Below, piece after piece: positions 1 through 11,560 of a stretch of 64,000 nucleotides of DNA. The stretch spans positions 178,501 to 242,500 of the forward strand of contig BSQZ01000122.1 in the NCBI GenBank assembly GCA_033239005.1, in the 5' to 3' direction. Position numbers and translations under genes: made by a program. The stretch comes from Lamellibrachia satsuma. Lineage: Eukaryota > Annelida > Polychaeta > Sabellida > Siboglinidae. The notes beneath the pieces were generated by a model. That model did no database searches. It was not told the origin of the DNA and saw only the letters and a program-made list of their open reading frames with translations. Positions within the stretch are counted from its first letter, which is position 1, and every line of letters starts with the position of its first letter.

Positions 1-660
1 TTAAAAAAATCCCACAGGACAAAATACAACAATGTGAAAATTGGACAAAATCCCACAGGCCGTAATACAACATTTATTTGTAGTTCTTCTCTAAGCATCC
101 GTTCTAGTTTTGCAGACATTAATTTTATCAGTGTGCATTTCTTACATTTGTCTGCGGAAAATAGTAATAATAGGGTATGATGTGTTTACTTTGAGGTTGT
201 AGCTCCTGCTTTAAGCTGACATTCTTAATTGGTCTGCCCTTTGCTTTGTGTGAGTTGGGAATAGGGAGAGATGCCATATAAACAGTCCTTGCCACCTGAC
301 CTGTCTCCAGTCCACCACAACACAAGGGGTGTAATTGGCTTGCTAACTCTGCAATGTTTCACTGAGCTGATACTTTCTGAAGCAATATCAGGCTACAGGT
401 CTTTCCATGTTGTTTGAATACCAGCTTAGCCGTTGTCTGGCAATGTCTGTACATTGTTTATTGCTTCCTGGCTGTTACCAACATACTGAAAAGGCTAATC
501 GCTAAGGCTACCCACCACTAGCACCATGGACCAGTACCCACCAGACAGTGAATACTGTGACTTAAATATAAATATATATATAAGCAGGTGTTATAATTAG
601 TCTTGATTTTCAACTTATGTGAGACTTAAATTATACTTTTATTGACAATTCATTCAGGCA
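1..660. other. non-coding flank with a short direct repeat
   Basis: No gene is visible. The first 70 bases hold two near-identical copies of a ~26-bp motif containing aaaatcccacagg and an ataca(a)ca run (about 4-32 and 46-72). A short AT run lies near 563-582. The minus-strand 65-codon ORF here has no recognisable motif. Confidence 0.5.
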
Positions 661-662
661 GT

Positions 663-826
663 TTGTGATATGAAACGTACTGTAATTGATTGTAATTGAA
701 CAAAAATTTCAATTATACAAAATATAACAATTACATTTACAGCAAAATTTCGAAACCATAATCAATTACAATTACACAATTTTGCTGTAATCAATTACAA
801 TTACATAATTGGACCCAGCCATGACT
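663..826. mobile_element. hAT-like non-autonomous element remnant
   Basis: The stretch is built from repeated taattg/caatta words: the motif at 681-698 is the reverse complement of motifs at 760-776 and 790-806, and acagcaaaat near 730 pairs with attttgctgt at 779. It ends in ggacccagccatgactg, whose complement resembles hAT terminal repeats (CAGngntGGGnnC). Elements made of TAATTG words ending in such a terminus are common hAT-derived miniature transposons in invertebrates. Only one end is convincing, so this is a remnant. The family assignment is by motif memory. Confidence 0.4.
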
Positions 827-1118
827 GCACCATACATAGTCATAGGGAGGCTTGTACGATAGCGATCTCTCAGGTCTTAGTGCAGGCCTCTCTGGATCAT
901 TAAAACTATGTAAAATATGTACAAACTGTTATTTGACTCTGTATGTATCATCTAAACAAATAAAACTTAACTTCACCTCCATCTCATTGTCTCTGATCAG
1001 ATATGGTTTCGATGAGGGGGCTTTCAATACTGAATGCAACATGCTAAGTTTTTGGGGGAGTTGAGATAGAGGGCAGCTGAATTACATGCTGATTCAACTC
1101 TGTACAGTAGCCCCAGGA

Positions 1119-1253
1119 TTGGTTGATTGTGTTAGACAGTAGAACAATATCGTCAGCAAAATCAGTATCACTTAGGACCTTTGCAGGATGCCTTCTGCTA
1201 TGCCGAGGGCCGAATGTAAATCCTGGTTCTGTGTCATCTTCACCTATCACCAT
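1119..1253 (-). pseudogene. LINE reverse-transcriptase fragment (FADD motif)
   Basis: The minus-strand frame encodes about 45 residues including SRRHPAKVLSDTDFADDIVL. This matches the region around catalytic motif C of non-LTR reverse transcriptases (F/YADD, here DFADDIVLLS). It is bounded upstream by a stop at 1262 and similarity ends after LLSNTINQ. It is an isolated scrap; no other part of the element is visible nearby, and the family cannot be assigned. Confidence 0.65.
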
Positions 1254-1892
1254 TATTATCTACACTGAGACTAGTATAACATTCACATGTATATCATAGT
1301 GTGCCATGCATGTGTATTATGTTGAATGCATAAATGTACGGGACTTTATGTATATCAGTCAGGTTATATCTGAAATAATTGTAAAACTGTTGTGTTCTAC
1401 TTCTAGCGATAGGTTAGTAATTGTGAAGCCATAATTTGTTAGTTGTTATTGTATTTCTTTTGTGTCAAATGTATTGCAGTATGAAATCATATCTGAGCAT
1501 GTCTTATAATATTAAAGCATGGCGTTTGTAATTATAAGCATAAGCTATATCATATAAAATTGTTTATACATTAGTACAGCTTTCAAACATACAATAACTG
1601 AGGTTGTATTTGAATTAGGATTATGCTGTCAATGCGTTGTTATGATTGTTAGTATGATATTACAAGTCTCATTATGACTACACTCTCGGTGTCTAAGAAT
1701 GGATTGGAATGTTTGTATATCACAGTATCGATGTATACATAATTATATTAAACAGTATTTTTGTACGTTCAACTATAGTCAGGTGAAAACTGATTGTAAT
1801 TTTACATTGTGAAATAAAATGAATATTTTTATTATAAACATGTTCGTTTTTTGAAGGTTGGGAACACACTGAAATATAGTTGAAACAACATT
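1254..1892. other. AT-rich intergenic DNA
   Basis: No coding potential, splice-bounded exon or clear repeat was seen in these ~640 bases. Confidence 0.5.
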
Positions 1893-2034
1893 AGCGGATG
1901 GTTGGGGTAACGTTGGCGGATGGTTGGGGTAAAGTTGGCTGATGGTTGGGGCAACGTTGGCTGATGGTTGGGGCAACGTTGGCTGATGGTTGGGGCAACG
2001 TTGGCTGATGGTTGGCTGTTGACGTAGGCGCAAC
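1893..2034. repeat. 22-bp minisatellite, ~5-6 copies
   Basis: The unit ggttggggcaacgttggctgat recurs every 22 bases with small changes (c/t, t/g). The following ~80 bases (to 2115) are rich in the self-complementary words ttggcgcaac, ttgggccaac and gttgcgccaac. Because 22 is not a multiple of three, the three minus-strand ORFs through it (Pro-Asn-His-Gln-Pro-Thr repeats) are frame shadows of the repeat. It abuts the truncated 5' end of the LINE starting near 2146. Confidence 0.85.
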
Positions 2035-2145
2035 GTTGGCCCAACGAGCAAAGTAACGTTGCGCCAACAATAGTTGCTGCTGTTGGGCCAACGTTTCGCC
2101 AACAGTTGGCATATGGTTGGGTGAGAGTCACTGTGCTAGCTGGGT

Positions 2146-2690
2146 ACATGCCGTGCGATGGCTGGTCGGAACACGATAAGTTTGCAGAATATATGGAGGT
2201 GTTAAGTAAAATACAGCAGTTAATACACACGTACAACCCCGCTCACGTCATTTACGGGGGTGACATGAATACAGATTTAACTAGGAATACGCCTCACGCA
2301 TATGTATAAAGGAATTTTATATCGGATTTTAATGTTACGGTATGTATTGATGCTCCATATGCGCAAGTGCCATAAATTATGTTAGTCCAAACAGTCTGAC
2401 CTCCAGAATTGATAATTGTTTAACCACGGCAAATGTAGGACAGAAGGTACTCGAAAGTGCTATTATAGACAACTTGTTGTTTTCTGACCATGTACCCTTT
2501 AAAGTTAGGTTTGGTGTAAATGTAGACCACATATTCGAAAGTAACTATTGTCGCAAACTAGCGTGGCATAAAGCCAGTACTGAACTCATTAACCAATACA
2601 GTAGTGATCTTGAGCATAAACTCTCCATATTACAATACGACGCAGAGGCTTTGCTGTGTAAGAATAATGTGTAAAAAACATGATAACGAC
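2146..2690 (+). pseudogene. LINE A endonuclease C-terminal part (broken)
   Basis: The frame from 2148 encodes YMPCDGW...VIYGGDMNTDLTRN, the exonuclease-endonuclease-phosphatase core with the GGDMN metal-binding motif. A stop follows at HAYV. Sequence resumes in another frame with SRIDN and FSDHVPFKV, the SDH motif that carries the catalytic histidine. The domain nicks target DNA during LINE insertion. The stop, several frameshifts and the absent N-terminus make it inactive. Confidence 0.8.
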
Positions 2691-2869
2691 TTGTCTAGAG
2701 TGTACAATTATATACTAAATATGTGTATAGAATCTTCAGAATGTGTACCTACCACCTATCCTAAAAACAACCTTAATTCAGGTGGTGGCAGAAGGAAACT
2801 TCCTGGAACACCTGAAGCAGGAGGCTATATTCTGGCATCGACAGTGAAGAGCTGTGGGAAAGCCTCACC

Positions 2870-4730
2870 AGGGTGACATTACAGAAATGAGACGTATAAC
2901 AAGAGCTCGGTATCATAGGGCCGTTATGCATATTATGAGAGAGGATGACAGAAATCGTACTACTAAGATGGCTGAAGTCATTAGCGAAAATAGAAACCGG
3001 GACTTGTGGTCTGAGGTGCGCCGGATAAAGGGCAGAAATAAATTATTGCCTTCAAGTATTGATGGTGTGGTGGGTGAGGAAGAAATAGCACAACCTTTTT
3101 CTGACAAATATAATCACTTCTACAACAGTGTGTCATAGTTAATGTTATAGATACGGAGATTAACAGGCAGATTAAAGAAAATGTTGCGTATGATATATGA
3201 GTCGATGAGGTTATCGAAAATGTCCAGCGACTGAAGCTGGGTAAGTCGGATGGTGAAGAGGGTCTCAATTCTAATCATATCATACATGGTTCGAAAATAC
3301 TCTTTGTGCTGTTAGCGTTAATTTTTAACAATATGTTGATACATGGTTTTAGCCCCAACTCATTGTTAGTGGGAACTATTGTTCTTATACCAAAAGATAA
3401 AAGACAGTTATTATGTACATCCGATAATTTTAGAGCTATTACTCTTGGCAGCATTGTTGCCAAACTGTTTGATGTTGTTATACTATCTAAGGAACAAACT
3501 GCTCTTGCAACATCGCATTTGCAATTTGATTTTAAACAAAATATGTCCACTACTCACTGCACATATGTTATGATGGAGACAATCAGTTATTATGCTGCAA
3601 ATGGCAGTAATGTGTTTGCAATCATGTTAGATGCCAGCAAAAACATTCTACAGGTTCAATTATTGTAACCATTTTTAGAGTACTTCTAAATCGTAAGGTG
3701 TCACCTCTGGTATTAAGATTGCTGCTGTATATGTATACTAAACAAAAACTTCAAGTAAGATGGTGCTCTAGTATGTCATCCCAGTTTACCGCTTGTAACG
3801 GAGTCAAACAGGGTGCAATACTTTCTCCTATTCTCTTCTCCATATATATGGATGGATTGTTTGAACATTTAGAAAAGAGTGGCGTGGGATGCCACATGGG
3901 CAACCACTATACGGGCTGCTTTGGATACGCAGATGATCTCGCTTTGCTAACACCCACAAGATCTGGGATCAAGGTTTTACTCGATATATGCGAAAAATAT
4001 GCTCACGAACACTGTTTAAATTTTAACGGTACTAAGAGTAGATATTTGATTTTTAGAGGTCGTAATTGTAAACCCGACAACTGAGCTGTGTTTTTAATGA
4101 CACAGAGTTGTATTGTACCCAAGATGCTGTACATCTGGGCCATCATATATCCGTTGTAAATAAGGATTGTTTATTTGCCAATGCCACTGCCTAATTCTGG
4201 AGAGGGTATAATATGTTCATGGCCGATTTCGGTCATATTAAGACGAATGTAAAATGCAATTTATTTAAACAATATTGCTGCTCTTATTATGGAGCTCCAC
4301 TATAGGATCTTCAGAGTAAGAGTGTTGGCACTATTTGCACTGCATGGCGAAAAGCGCATAGAAAGTTGTGGGGGCTAGCACCGCTTACACACGGTGATGT
4401 TATAGCATTGTTATCGGATAGTTTGCAATTATTGATAATCTTAAAGCATAGGTTCTAAAAATTTATTCCTAAAGCTATGAACCACAATTCACCGATTATA
4501 AACAGTGTTGTCCATTGCAAACCCATGGTCAAATTGTAGCGCAAATTACCGTCAGATCCTAAATGAATGTGATACAATGTATGACGTGTCTGTGCATGAC
4601 ATTGGCCGTGTGTGGCAGGCTGGTTTGTCTAACGTAACAATATCAAATGTGAACGTTTTAACGGAAATGTTAGACATCAGAAATGGTTTTAAGACATGTA
4701 ATATGTTTAGACGATGATGATGTCAACTGT
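2870..4730 (+). pseudogene. LINE A reverse transcriptase (broken)
   Basis: Broken plus-strand reverse transcriptase. Visible pieces in order: the linker LWSEVRRIKGRNK (about 3004-3050), GTIVLIPKDK and SDNFRAITLGSIVAKLFD (fingers, about 3371-3475), the motif-A region MLDASKN where the family has DASKxF (about 3625), NGVKQGAILSPILFSIYMDG (motif B, about 3797-3856), and GYADDLALLTP (catalytic motif C, about 3929-3960). A C-terminal region with AWRKAHRKLWGLAPLTHGD follows at about 4345-4400. Frameshifts and stops occur near 3130, 3665 and 4084. Motif C is intact but motif A is destroyed, so the copy is dead. Confidence 0.85.
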
Positions 4731-4837
4731 ATTATTACGGACATTACTGTATTTTAAAGAATGTACAATTGCCATTTTTAATGTGCGAAAATAAAGATTT
4801 TATTATATTATATCACGGTAATAAGACTACCTGATTG

Positions 4838-5420
4838 GTGTAGAGCATTTTACCGCGATATATCAAACCAGATAACACACGGCTGCCTCGTTCTGAGAAT
4901 CCATCTGAATCATTACGAACGCGACCGAGTACGCGCGTTTGCATCTACACACGATTGTTCGAACGATTTGTGTGTTTTCTGTAATTGTTGTGATTTACGT
5001 AATCTGCATCAAACGTCCGCATCAGTTCCGTCGAGCTGTAGGAATGCGTCGTGAACCGGCCCAGCAGAATATTTACAAATGTATGATGTGAAAAAACATG
5101 CTCATATGTTAATTCACCGTTATATGGTATACTGTTTGTTGATGTCACTCGAATATCGTCAGCCATATAACATCACGAGTACCGCAGGCACGAGTTATGT
5201 TATCTGGCTGGTGACACTCTCGCGACATCAACAAACAGTGAATTATTCAATAAAAATAAAAAAAAGCTGTACGCCGTGATATATCCATCCAGATAGTGCA
5301 CGGCTGCCTCATTCTGATCATTCTACGTTAAACATATGTTTGTCATGTCGAGTGGATATCAGCACGGCTAGCAGTTGTACAATATAGATCGTGCTGATAT
5401 CCACTCGACGTTCACAAACG
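4838..5420. repeat. foldback region with nested inverted repeats
   Basis: Two hairpins are visible. The 15-base arm at 5132-5146 (ctgtttgttgatgtc) pairs with the same word inverted near 5224-5238, with partial pairing through most of the interval. A perfect 20-bp arm at 5347-5366 pairs with 5390-5409 around a 23-base loop, and pairing continues with mismatches outward for ~40 more bases. The block at 4848-4895 is repeated at 5276-5320, and inverted at 5410-5450. Related sequence also flanks the second LINE A copy, at 35205-35265 and 38597-38635. This looks like a foldback or palindromic DNA element, class unknown. Confidence 0.7.
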
Positions 5421-5487
5421 TATGCTTAACAAAGGATTTTCAGAACGAGGCAATTATGTTCTCACTACGTTGCCTGTGAAGAAACCC

Positions 5488-6299
<812 letters not shown>

Positions 6300-7130
6300 A
6301 GAAAAATGCTGCATTGGTACTGTCAGGTTATGTTATAAACAGGAAGGATATACGAGAGAGAATGGGAAGCGGAATAAGTATACATATTAAAAAATAAAAC
6401 GTAGTAAAACTGAAAAGCATATTTCGGAGTAACAGTCAGTGCTGACATGAACGTCTCAGAGTAATGTAAAATGCTGGCCTCAGAGGATAATAAAATTATA
6501 GATACAATTAACAGAAACATCACATACACGAAGAAATAGCTAGCAATAATTTATGAACAAGAAAAAAGCAATAGTTAAGCCTCAGTTGGAATATTGCATA
6601 CAAGCATGGAGGGCATATCGTAAGAACAACATGGATAAGCAACACAAAATACAACAAATAGCAACTAAGCTGATTCCAGAACTAACATTAGTTACGAAAA
6701 AGGCCTGATACAAAGTGGTTTGACAGCAACTATGACATATTATGAGTAGATCAAACATTCGTCTTTGAAATATTGAATGGTTATGAAGATACTGATAGAA
6801 AAATTTTCTTTAAACTTAAGGAGGATACTAAAACCAGAGGTCACGAATCAGCATTTGTAATGGAACAGTATAGGCTGGATATGAGAAAGTACTTTTATCA
6901 GGGAGGAAGAAAACTGAATGTAACAAACCATATATAACAACTGTGTTATTGCTAGCAGTGCGAATATGTTTTACATATAACTGACATGTATTTGATAAGG
7001 GTGGGATAAACATAGATTACTAATTGTTGGATTTTTTGATAACAAATTGCTTCCTCTTCCAAATGCCATCTGGACTTTCATGTTTTGTGTGGCAATATGT
7101 TTAAATCTTGTAAGATTCGATCCCTCTCTC
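6300..7130 (+). mobile_element. LINE family C (CR1-like) 3' fragment
   Basis: The plus strand encodes broken C-terminal LINE ORF2: GVTVSADMNVSE and NRNITYTKK (about 6415-6535), then AIVKPQLEYCIQAWRAYRK (about 6570-6625) and IQQIATKLIPEL, the usual thumb region of CR1-like elements. The same region with better preserved sequence lies at 56.9-57.4 kb. The end, around 7040-7130 (tgccatctgg...tttaaatcttg), matches the 3' ends of copies at 41.8, 57.6 and 60.6 kb. Many stops; non-functional. Confidence 0.75.
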
Positions 7131-8330
7131 TCTTATTTCTTCCTTCCTTCCGCCCTTTCTACGCACTTTAGAAGATACGCAGTTGAATGTTAATCGTTCA
7201 TGTTTTAGATACATACATAATGCTAGAGAAAGTCTACATGACTTACTTACACTGATGTTTCTATCAAGTAAAAAAGTCGTAGAGGAACATATTATGCAGA
7301 GTCATTTGCATAGGGACCTTAAAACCATGCACCTTAACAAATGCATCTACCGCGCTCCCAAATTCTCCAAGACCATCAATGCGCATGCGTGGGATAGGCC
7401 GACCTCACTGAAATACATACGCATTTGACATATGTTATGGTATCCGCTGGTTTAGCTGAGGATATAAGCATAAATAAGGTTCGATGCACGAGCAAGGGTG
7501 TCGTCGAGTCAAACACGGTTCAATGTAATACCCGCTGGCGTATCTAGCAAGGCCAACCTTTCATTAGTGAACTTTTCACTGACTATTTCAAAGCCAGGGT
7601 TTTGGGTTGCATAACAAGTCCACAGTTTGAGAACATTCTGGGAGTTTGCCTTATACCACATACGCTAAAAATATAAATGTCGAATAATCGATATTGCATT
7701 ATATATTATGACTGATTAAATAGTAACATACGCAGCGTACCGAGCCTTACATCTTGTTAAACCTTGTTGAAAATGTCGGCCTCAACGCATGGACGATAAC
7801 TTTCCCATAGCCACTACAGCCCACCTGGTAGCACGGCAGTATCCAGCACACCTGTCAATGTTCCGACAACCTCCTCGTGGCTGTGTTAACGTCTTTCTTA
7901 TGAATAAAACAGCAGAGTTACAGTTGTATCGCTGTATTGTCTATCCACTCCATTGCTTTAGGAGAAGTAGAGTAGATCTCGGAGATCCGTCCATTAAATG
8001 CAAACATATGCAGTGGTTGACGATGTGGTCAATGGTTTGCTGGTTATGGCCGCTGTTACGTTAATTTACGTCTTGACGTAGCCTTTCTGTGTCAGTTAGG
8101 CTTAGAAGCGTTTTGACATTGCTTGTGTTTCTTCCTTCTGAACCGCTGTCATCAACATTAACTACGAATTTGTTAGGAATTTACGGTAACAACGTATTTA
8201 AGATATATATATGTGTTGTGAACTGATTGAAGACACTAAACCTTTAGGTGGAATTGGCTGATATTCGTAAAAAAAAGATTGAAAACAGAGACACAGTCAC
8301 CTGACCTACTCTCTGGGTTAACGCACGTTG
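7131..8330. other. intergenic, no gene recognised
   Basis: ORFs of 81 and 91 codons occur here (7183-7428 and 7789-8064) but carry no motif, no convincing splice sites and no repeat relationship that I could see. Confidence 0.4.
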
Positions 8331-8439
8331 CCAATGCTAACAGCTACGGTAATATATGTGCACCCTTTTTGTACGTTTTCGAGGTTTGTGACGTTGACTC
8401 AAATGAATAAAAATGCCACCATTGGCTCGAGGAAGGCGC

Positions 8440-8515
8440 GCACACGCAGCAGTAGCAGCAGTACCACCTGCAGCATCGGCAGCAACAGCAGCAGCCAGAG
8501 CAGCCCCAACATCCA
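8440..8515. repeat. CAG/AGC triplet-rich tract
   Basis: Imperfect run of cag, agc and caa triplets. A second tract (gct/gaa triplets) lies at 9027-9070, at the frameshift between the two gag-like halves. Confidence 0.85.
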
Positions 8516-8559
8516 CAGTTGATGTGTGAATCACTTGGCGCATGCATGTTTGAATTGCC

Positions 8560-9806
8560 TGGGTCAAGAACCGAATTGCTCAAATTGGTAACATTGCCCT
8601 TTCTGAAAAGCTCTACCGGGAAAGCTTGACCCAAGAGAGACACCGACCGGGTGCAGTTGTAAGGGGTGCGGGTGTCTGTACCGCGAAAGGAATAAGCATT
8701 TGGTTTGTTGACAGCTTGTCCGAGACACCTACAGCGCAAATCCCAGTTAACTTTCCCAAAGCTAAACTGGTTGGCTCTCATGTCCCTACGGAATGACTCA
8801 TCATAGCGTTTCCAGGCCAAAACACCCAAACCTACATGCCATTTCTGTGATGTCAGAGATGCCCTTAAATAGACCTGAGGTGAATGTTCAATTAGAACAG
8901 CTGCATAGACGGTGAAAGCAGACAACCACTGGCCGATGGTTGTGATACGATTGAGCTGTGATGGCTTCACTAAAGATAGGCCATCCTGCTGGCCGATGTG
9001 GGTAACCTTTAAAGTAAGACGCTTGTGCTGCTGCTGTTACTGCTGCTGCTGCTGAAGCTGCTGCTGCTGATCATACGAATCATCGACTCCGCCTCATCAT
9101 CATCGATTAGTAAATGCTGCAAGTTGACATAATCACCCTTAATTATTTTACTCATAAGGAAATCGGATAAGTTGGTGCCCAGCGGCCTTTTAACAACGCT
9201 ATAGGTGGGCATTGGTGTATGTGATTCACCACCAAGGAGTATCGCCGACCAAAGCATCCAAATCACTATCATCAGACACCAGAGGTGGTGCAGCTGGTAC
9301 AGCGGCGCTAGACGGCGGCATTGGAGCAGATAGCTGCGAGGAGATAGCAGTGGCGGTCGACGACATGGAAGATGTAGGCACGGGGATTCGGCTTGTCCGG
9401 GTTGTATCGTTGGCAGCGTATCAACACGTGGTGACAGCACTGTCGTTGATGGTGCTGGCAGAAGGCGACCCGACCGCTCCAGGTGACACATGACCGCCGC
9501 CGCAATCGCTTCTGCGGTGTAAACGAATGACAAAGCATCTAGTGTGGGCTGTGCCTCGGCAGCGGATGTCGTAGCAGTTGATGTTGGCTCTGCAGCAATG
9601 CTCACAACTCGACGAGACAGCTTCCCGATGCGCGTCCTTGTGATGTGTGTCATTGCTGGTCTCTTTTTAGGAAACATCAGCAAAACTGTCAAGTCCACCA
9701 CAGCAAGATGGTCACATAAATAAATATACTGCACATGTGAGTGCATATGGTTGACAACAATGCAAGAGAAAACTAACTGTTGAAACATCAGTGAAAGCAT
9801 ACACAC
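8560..9806 (-). pseudogene. gag-like ORF of tyrosine-recombinase retrotransposon (broken)
   Basis: A 265-codon frame (9806-9009) ends with RPLGTNLSDFLMSKIIKGDY, VNLQHLL and a Ser-rich run encoded by GCT/GCA triplets. A second frame (about 9000-8560) continues with TTIGQWLSAFTVYAAVL and YDESFRRDMRANQ. The order 'S-x-K-x-x-I-x-x-G-x-Y-V, then W-x-x-x-F-x-V-Y, then YDExFR' is repeated in the gag-like ORF at 49854-49246, so both belong to one family. It would encode the structural protein that packages element RNA. A frameshift in the triplet repeat at 9027-9070 separates the two halves. Confidence 0.6.
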
Positions 9807-10760
9807 ATATCATGATAGTAACAATGAAGTAGGAATCAGTATATCTAGACAGAGCAATGAGGAATGTATTGAATAATTATGGATATAATTGGACCAATAT
9901 ATCAAACAAGTGGTGAAAACGTAAATATCAGAGGACGAACCCACACAAATCGTTTCGGCCATAATGAAATAGGAACAAGTATCTCTACAACTTGAGACTT
10001 TCAATCGATCAATATTGAACTGGGACCTACTTAACCACAATGCATATAATAGGACAATAATCCAATATCAACAAACATGAGTAAAAATAAATATCAGTGG
10101 ACGAATCCATACATGTCATCAATGCCATAATGAAGTACAAACCAGTATCTCTACAACTCGATACTATACATCGATTAATATCGAACTGGGATCTACTTAA
10201 CCATTATGCATATAATTGGACATGAATCCATTATAAGCCAACATGTGGTAAAATTAAATATCAATGGACGAATCCAGACATATCATGAATGTCATAATGA
10301 AGTAGGAACCAGTATACGTACAACTTGAGACTTTCAATCGATCGATATCGAACTGGGACCTACTTAACCACAATGAATATGATTGGACAATAATCCAATA
10401 TCGACAAACATGTGGAAAACTAAATATAAATGGACGAATCAATACATGTCATCAATGCCATAATGAAGTACAAACCAGTATCTCTACAACTCGATACTAT
10501 CAATCGATTAATATCGAACTGGAATTTACTGAGCCATCATGCATATAATTGGACATGGATCCAATATCAACCAACATGTGGTAAAAAATTAATAAATATC
10601 GTAGGACGAATCCACTCATAACATGACTGCCATACTGAAGTAGGAACCAGTATCTCTACAACTTGAGACTGCGTATCGATCTGGAATCTACTTACAATTA
10701 AGCATATAATTGTGAAGCCATCCAAATATAAACATGTAAGGATATTAAACGAGCGGAAGA
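9790..10760. repeat. ~166-bp tandem array, about 6 units, alternating dimer
   Basis: The landmark ccataatgaa recurs at 9959, 10125, 10292, 10458 and 10630 (spacings 166, 167, 166, 172). A more diverged unit begins near 9793. Units alternate between type 'cttgagactttcaatcgatc' and type 'ctcgatactat..atcgatta', so the true period is a ~333-bp dimer. The short minus-strand ORFs at 9810-10040 and 10254-10442 are the same frame repeated, not genes. Confidence 0.9.
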
Positions 10761-10869
10761 GGCCATGGATATATTATCCGTACGCTGAGACGAAAACAGA
10801 AGCATAGCGAAATCATTGACACCGTTGTCACCGACAAACCGTCGTAGTGAATAAATGTTTATTTAAAAA

Positions 10870-11420
10870 CAGCGCCGCCCCGCGGATAGATATGTAGAAC
10901 AAGCGGTCGGCTAATGGAGAAAGATGTCCGCATCGTCGCTTACGAGAGACCTATAGTCGAAAAGCATTCCGCAATGCTTCCAGAACTGGATTTTAGGAAA
11001 GAAAGAAATCAAGTGCCTTAAGTCAGCCTTCATCCATCAACTCTTTGTAACCACGACGGAGGGGATGACGGAGAGCAGCCCTGCTGCGTGAACGCTGATA
11101 GGAGGGAGGGTAGCGGTGGCACAGCTGACAAATGGCGACTTTCGTTACGCCGTCGTGCAGTATCAAGTGCTGTGCGATGTGGAGTATAACCCGAGCTAGC
11201 TGTTCAGGTTGACAACAATGATTATTCAAATCGTTGCCTCCTATCTGGTTAATAACTTTGGTGGTATTAAACCGAGATACCTCCAAGGCTGCGTCGCGGG
11301 CAAAACTCAACTGAGCGCCGCATCGCGCCATCACGGACAAAGAAATAGCATCTATTTCAAAGCCGCCATTGACCATGGCATGTGCAGAACACTATTTACC
11401 GAAGCGGATGCGTGATCCTT
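10870..11420 (-). pseudogene. SGNH/GDSL hydrolase-like ORF (broken)
   Basis: The 117-codon minus frame 11376-11023 encodes KVINQIGGNDLNNHC, with the GGND block III of SGNH hydrolases (oxyanion Asn), then VTKVAICQLCHRYPPSYQRS. Downstream in other frames FWKHCGM (about 10960) and LADRLFYISIRGAALF (about 10875-10925) correspond to YWSHKYLW and FRLFRSIRGALF of the intact SGNH ORF at 53.2-53.8 kb. The N-terminal GDS block with the catalytic Ser is not recognisable and frameshifts are present, so it is a pseudogene. Confidence 0.6.
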
Positions 11421-11560
11421 AGGTCTATGCAAGACGACGGAATAGGAAAAATCCGTCGCACAAATATAGGTCACGCAACAAAACGGTAGCTGAATTTTAC
11501 GTAATAGGAAACGGGTAGAACTACCGTATGTAACAACAGCTATGCAGTTCCAACCAGACA

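Larger units (their letters stand above)
2146..4810 (+). mobile_element. LINE family A, 5'-truncated copy 1
   Basis: A non-LTR retrotransposon copy, about 90% identical by eye to the longer copy at 35.2-38.6 kb. Similarity to that copy begins at tacatgccgtgcgatggctgg, so the 5' part including ORF1 and the endonuclease N-terminus is missing, as expected from incomplete target-primed reverse transcription. It carries the end of an apurinic-like endonuclease, the reverse transcriptase and, unlike copy 2, the C-terminal domain and a 3' end near aaaataaagattttattata (4789-4808). Jockey/CR1-superfamily membership is inferred from domain order and motifs. Confidence 0.85.
8340..11560 (-). mobile_element. 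decayed Ngaro/DIRS-like element (copy 2): SGNH - array - gag
   Basis: On the minus strand, in transcription order, lie an SGNH-hydrolase-like pseudogene (about 11420-10870), a ~166-bp tandem array (about 10760-9790) and a gag-like ORF (9806-8560). This is the same order as in the better preserved element at 47.9-54.2 kb, whose split direct repeats identify its type. No split repeats, reverse transcriptase or tyrosine recombinase could be found around this copy, so the assignment rests on shared gene order and gag/SGNH similarity. Confidence 0.6.

Noticed and set aside
9212..9493. 93-codon plus-strand ORF
   Set aside because: Antisense shadow of the gag-like ORF on the minus strand.
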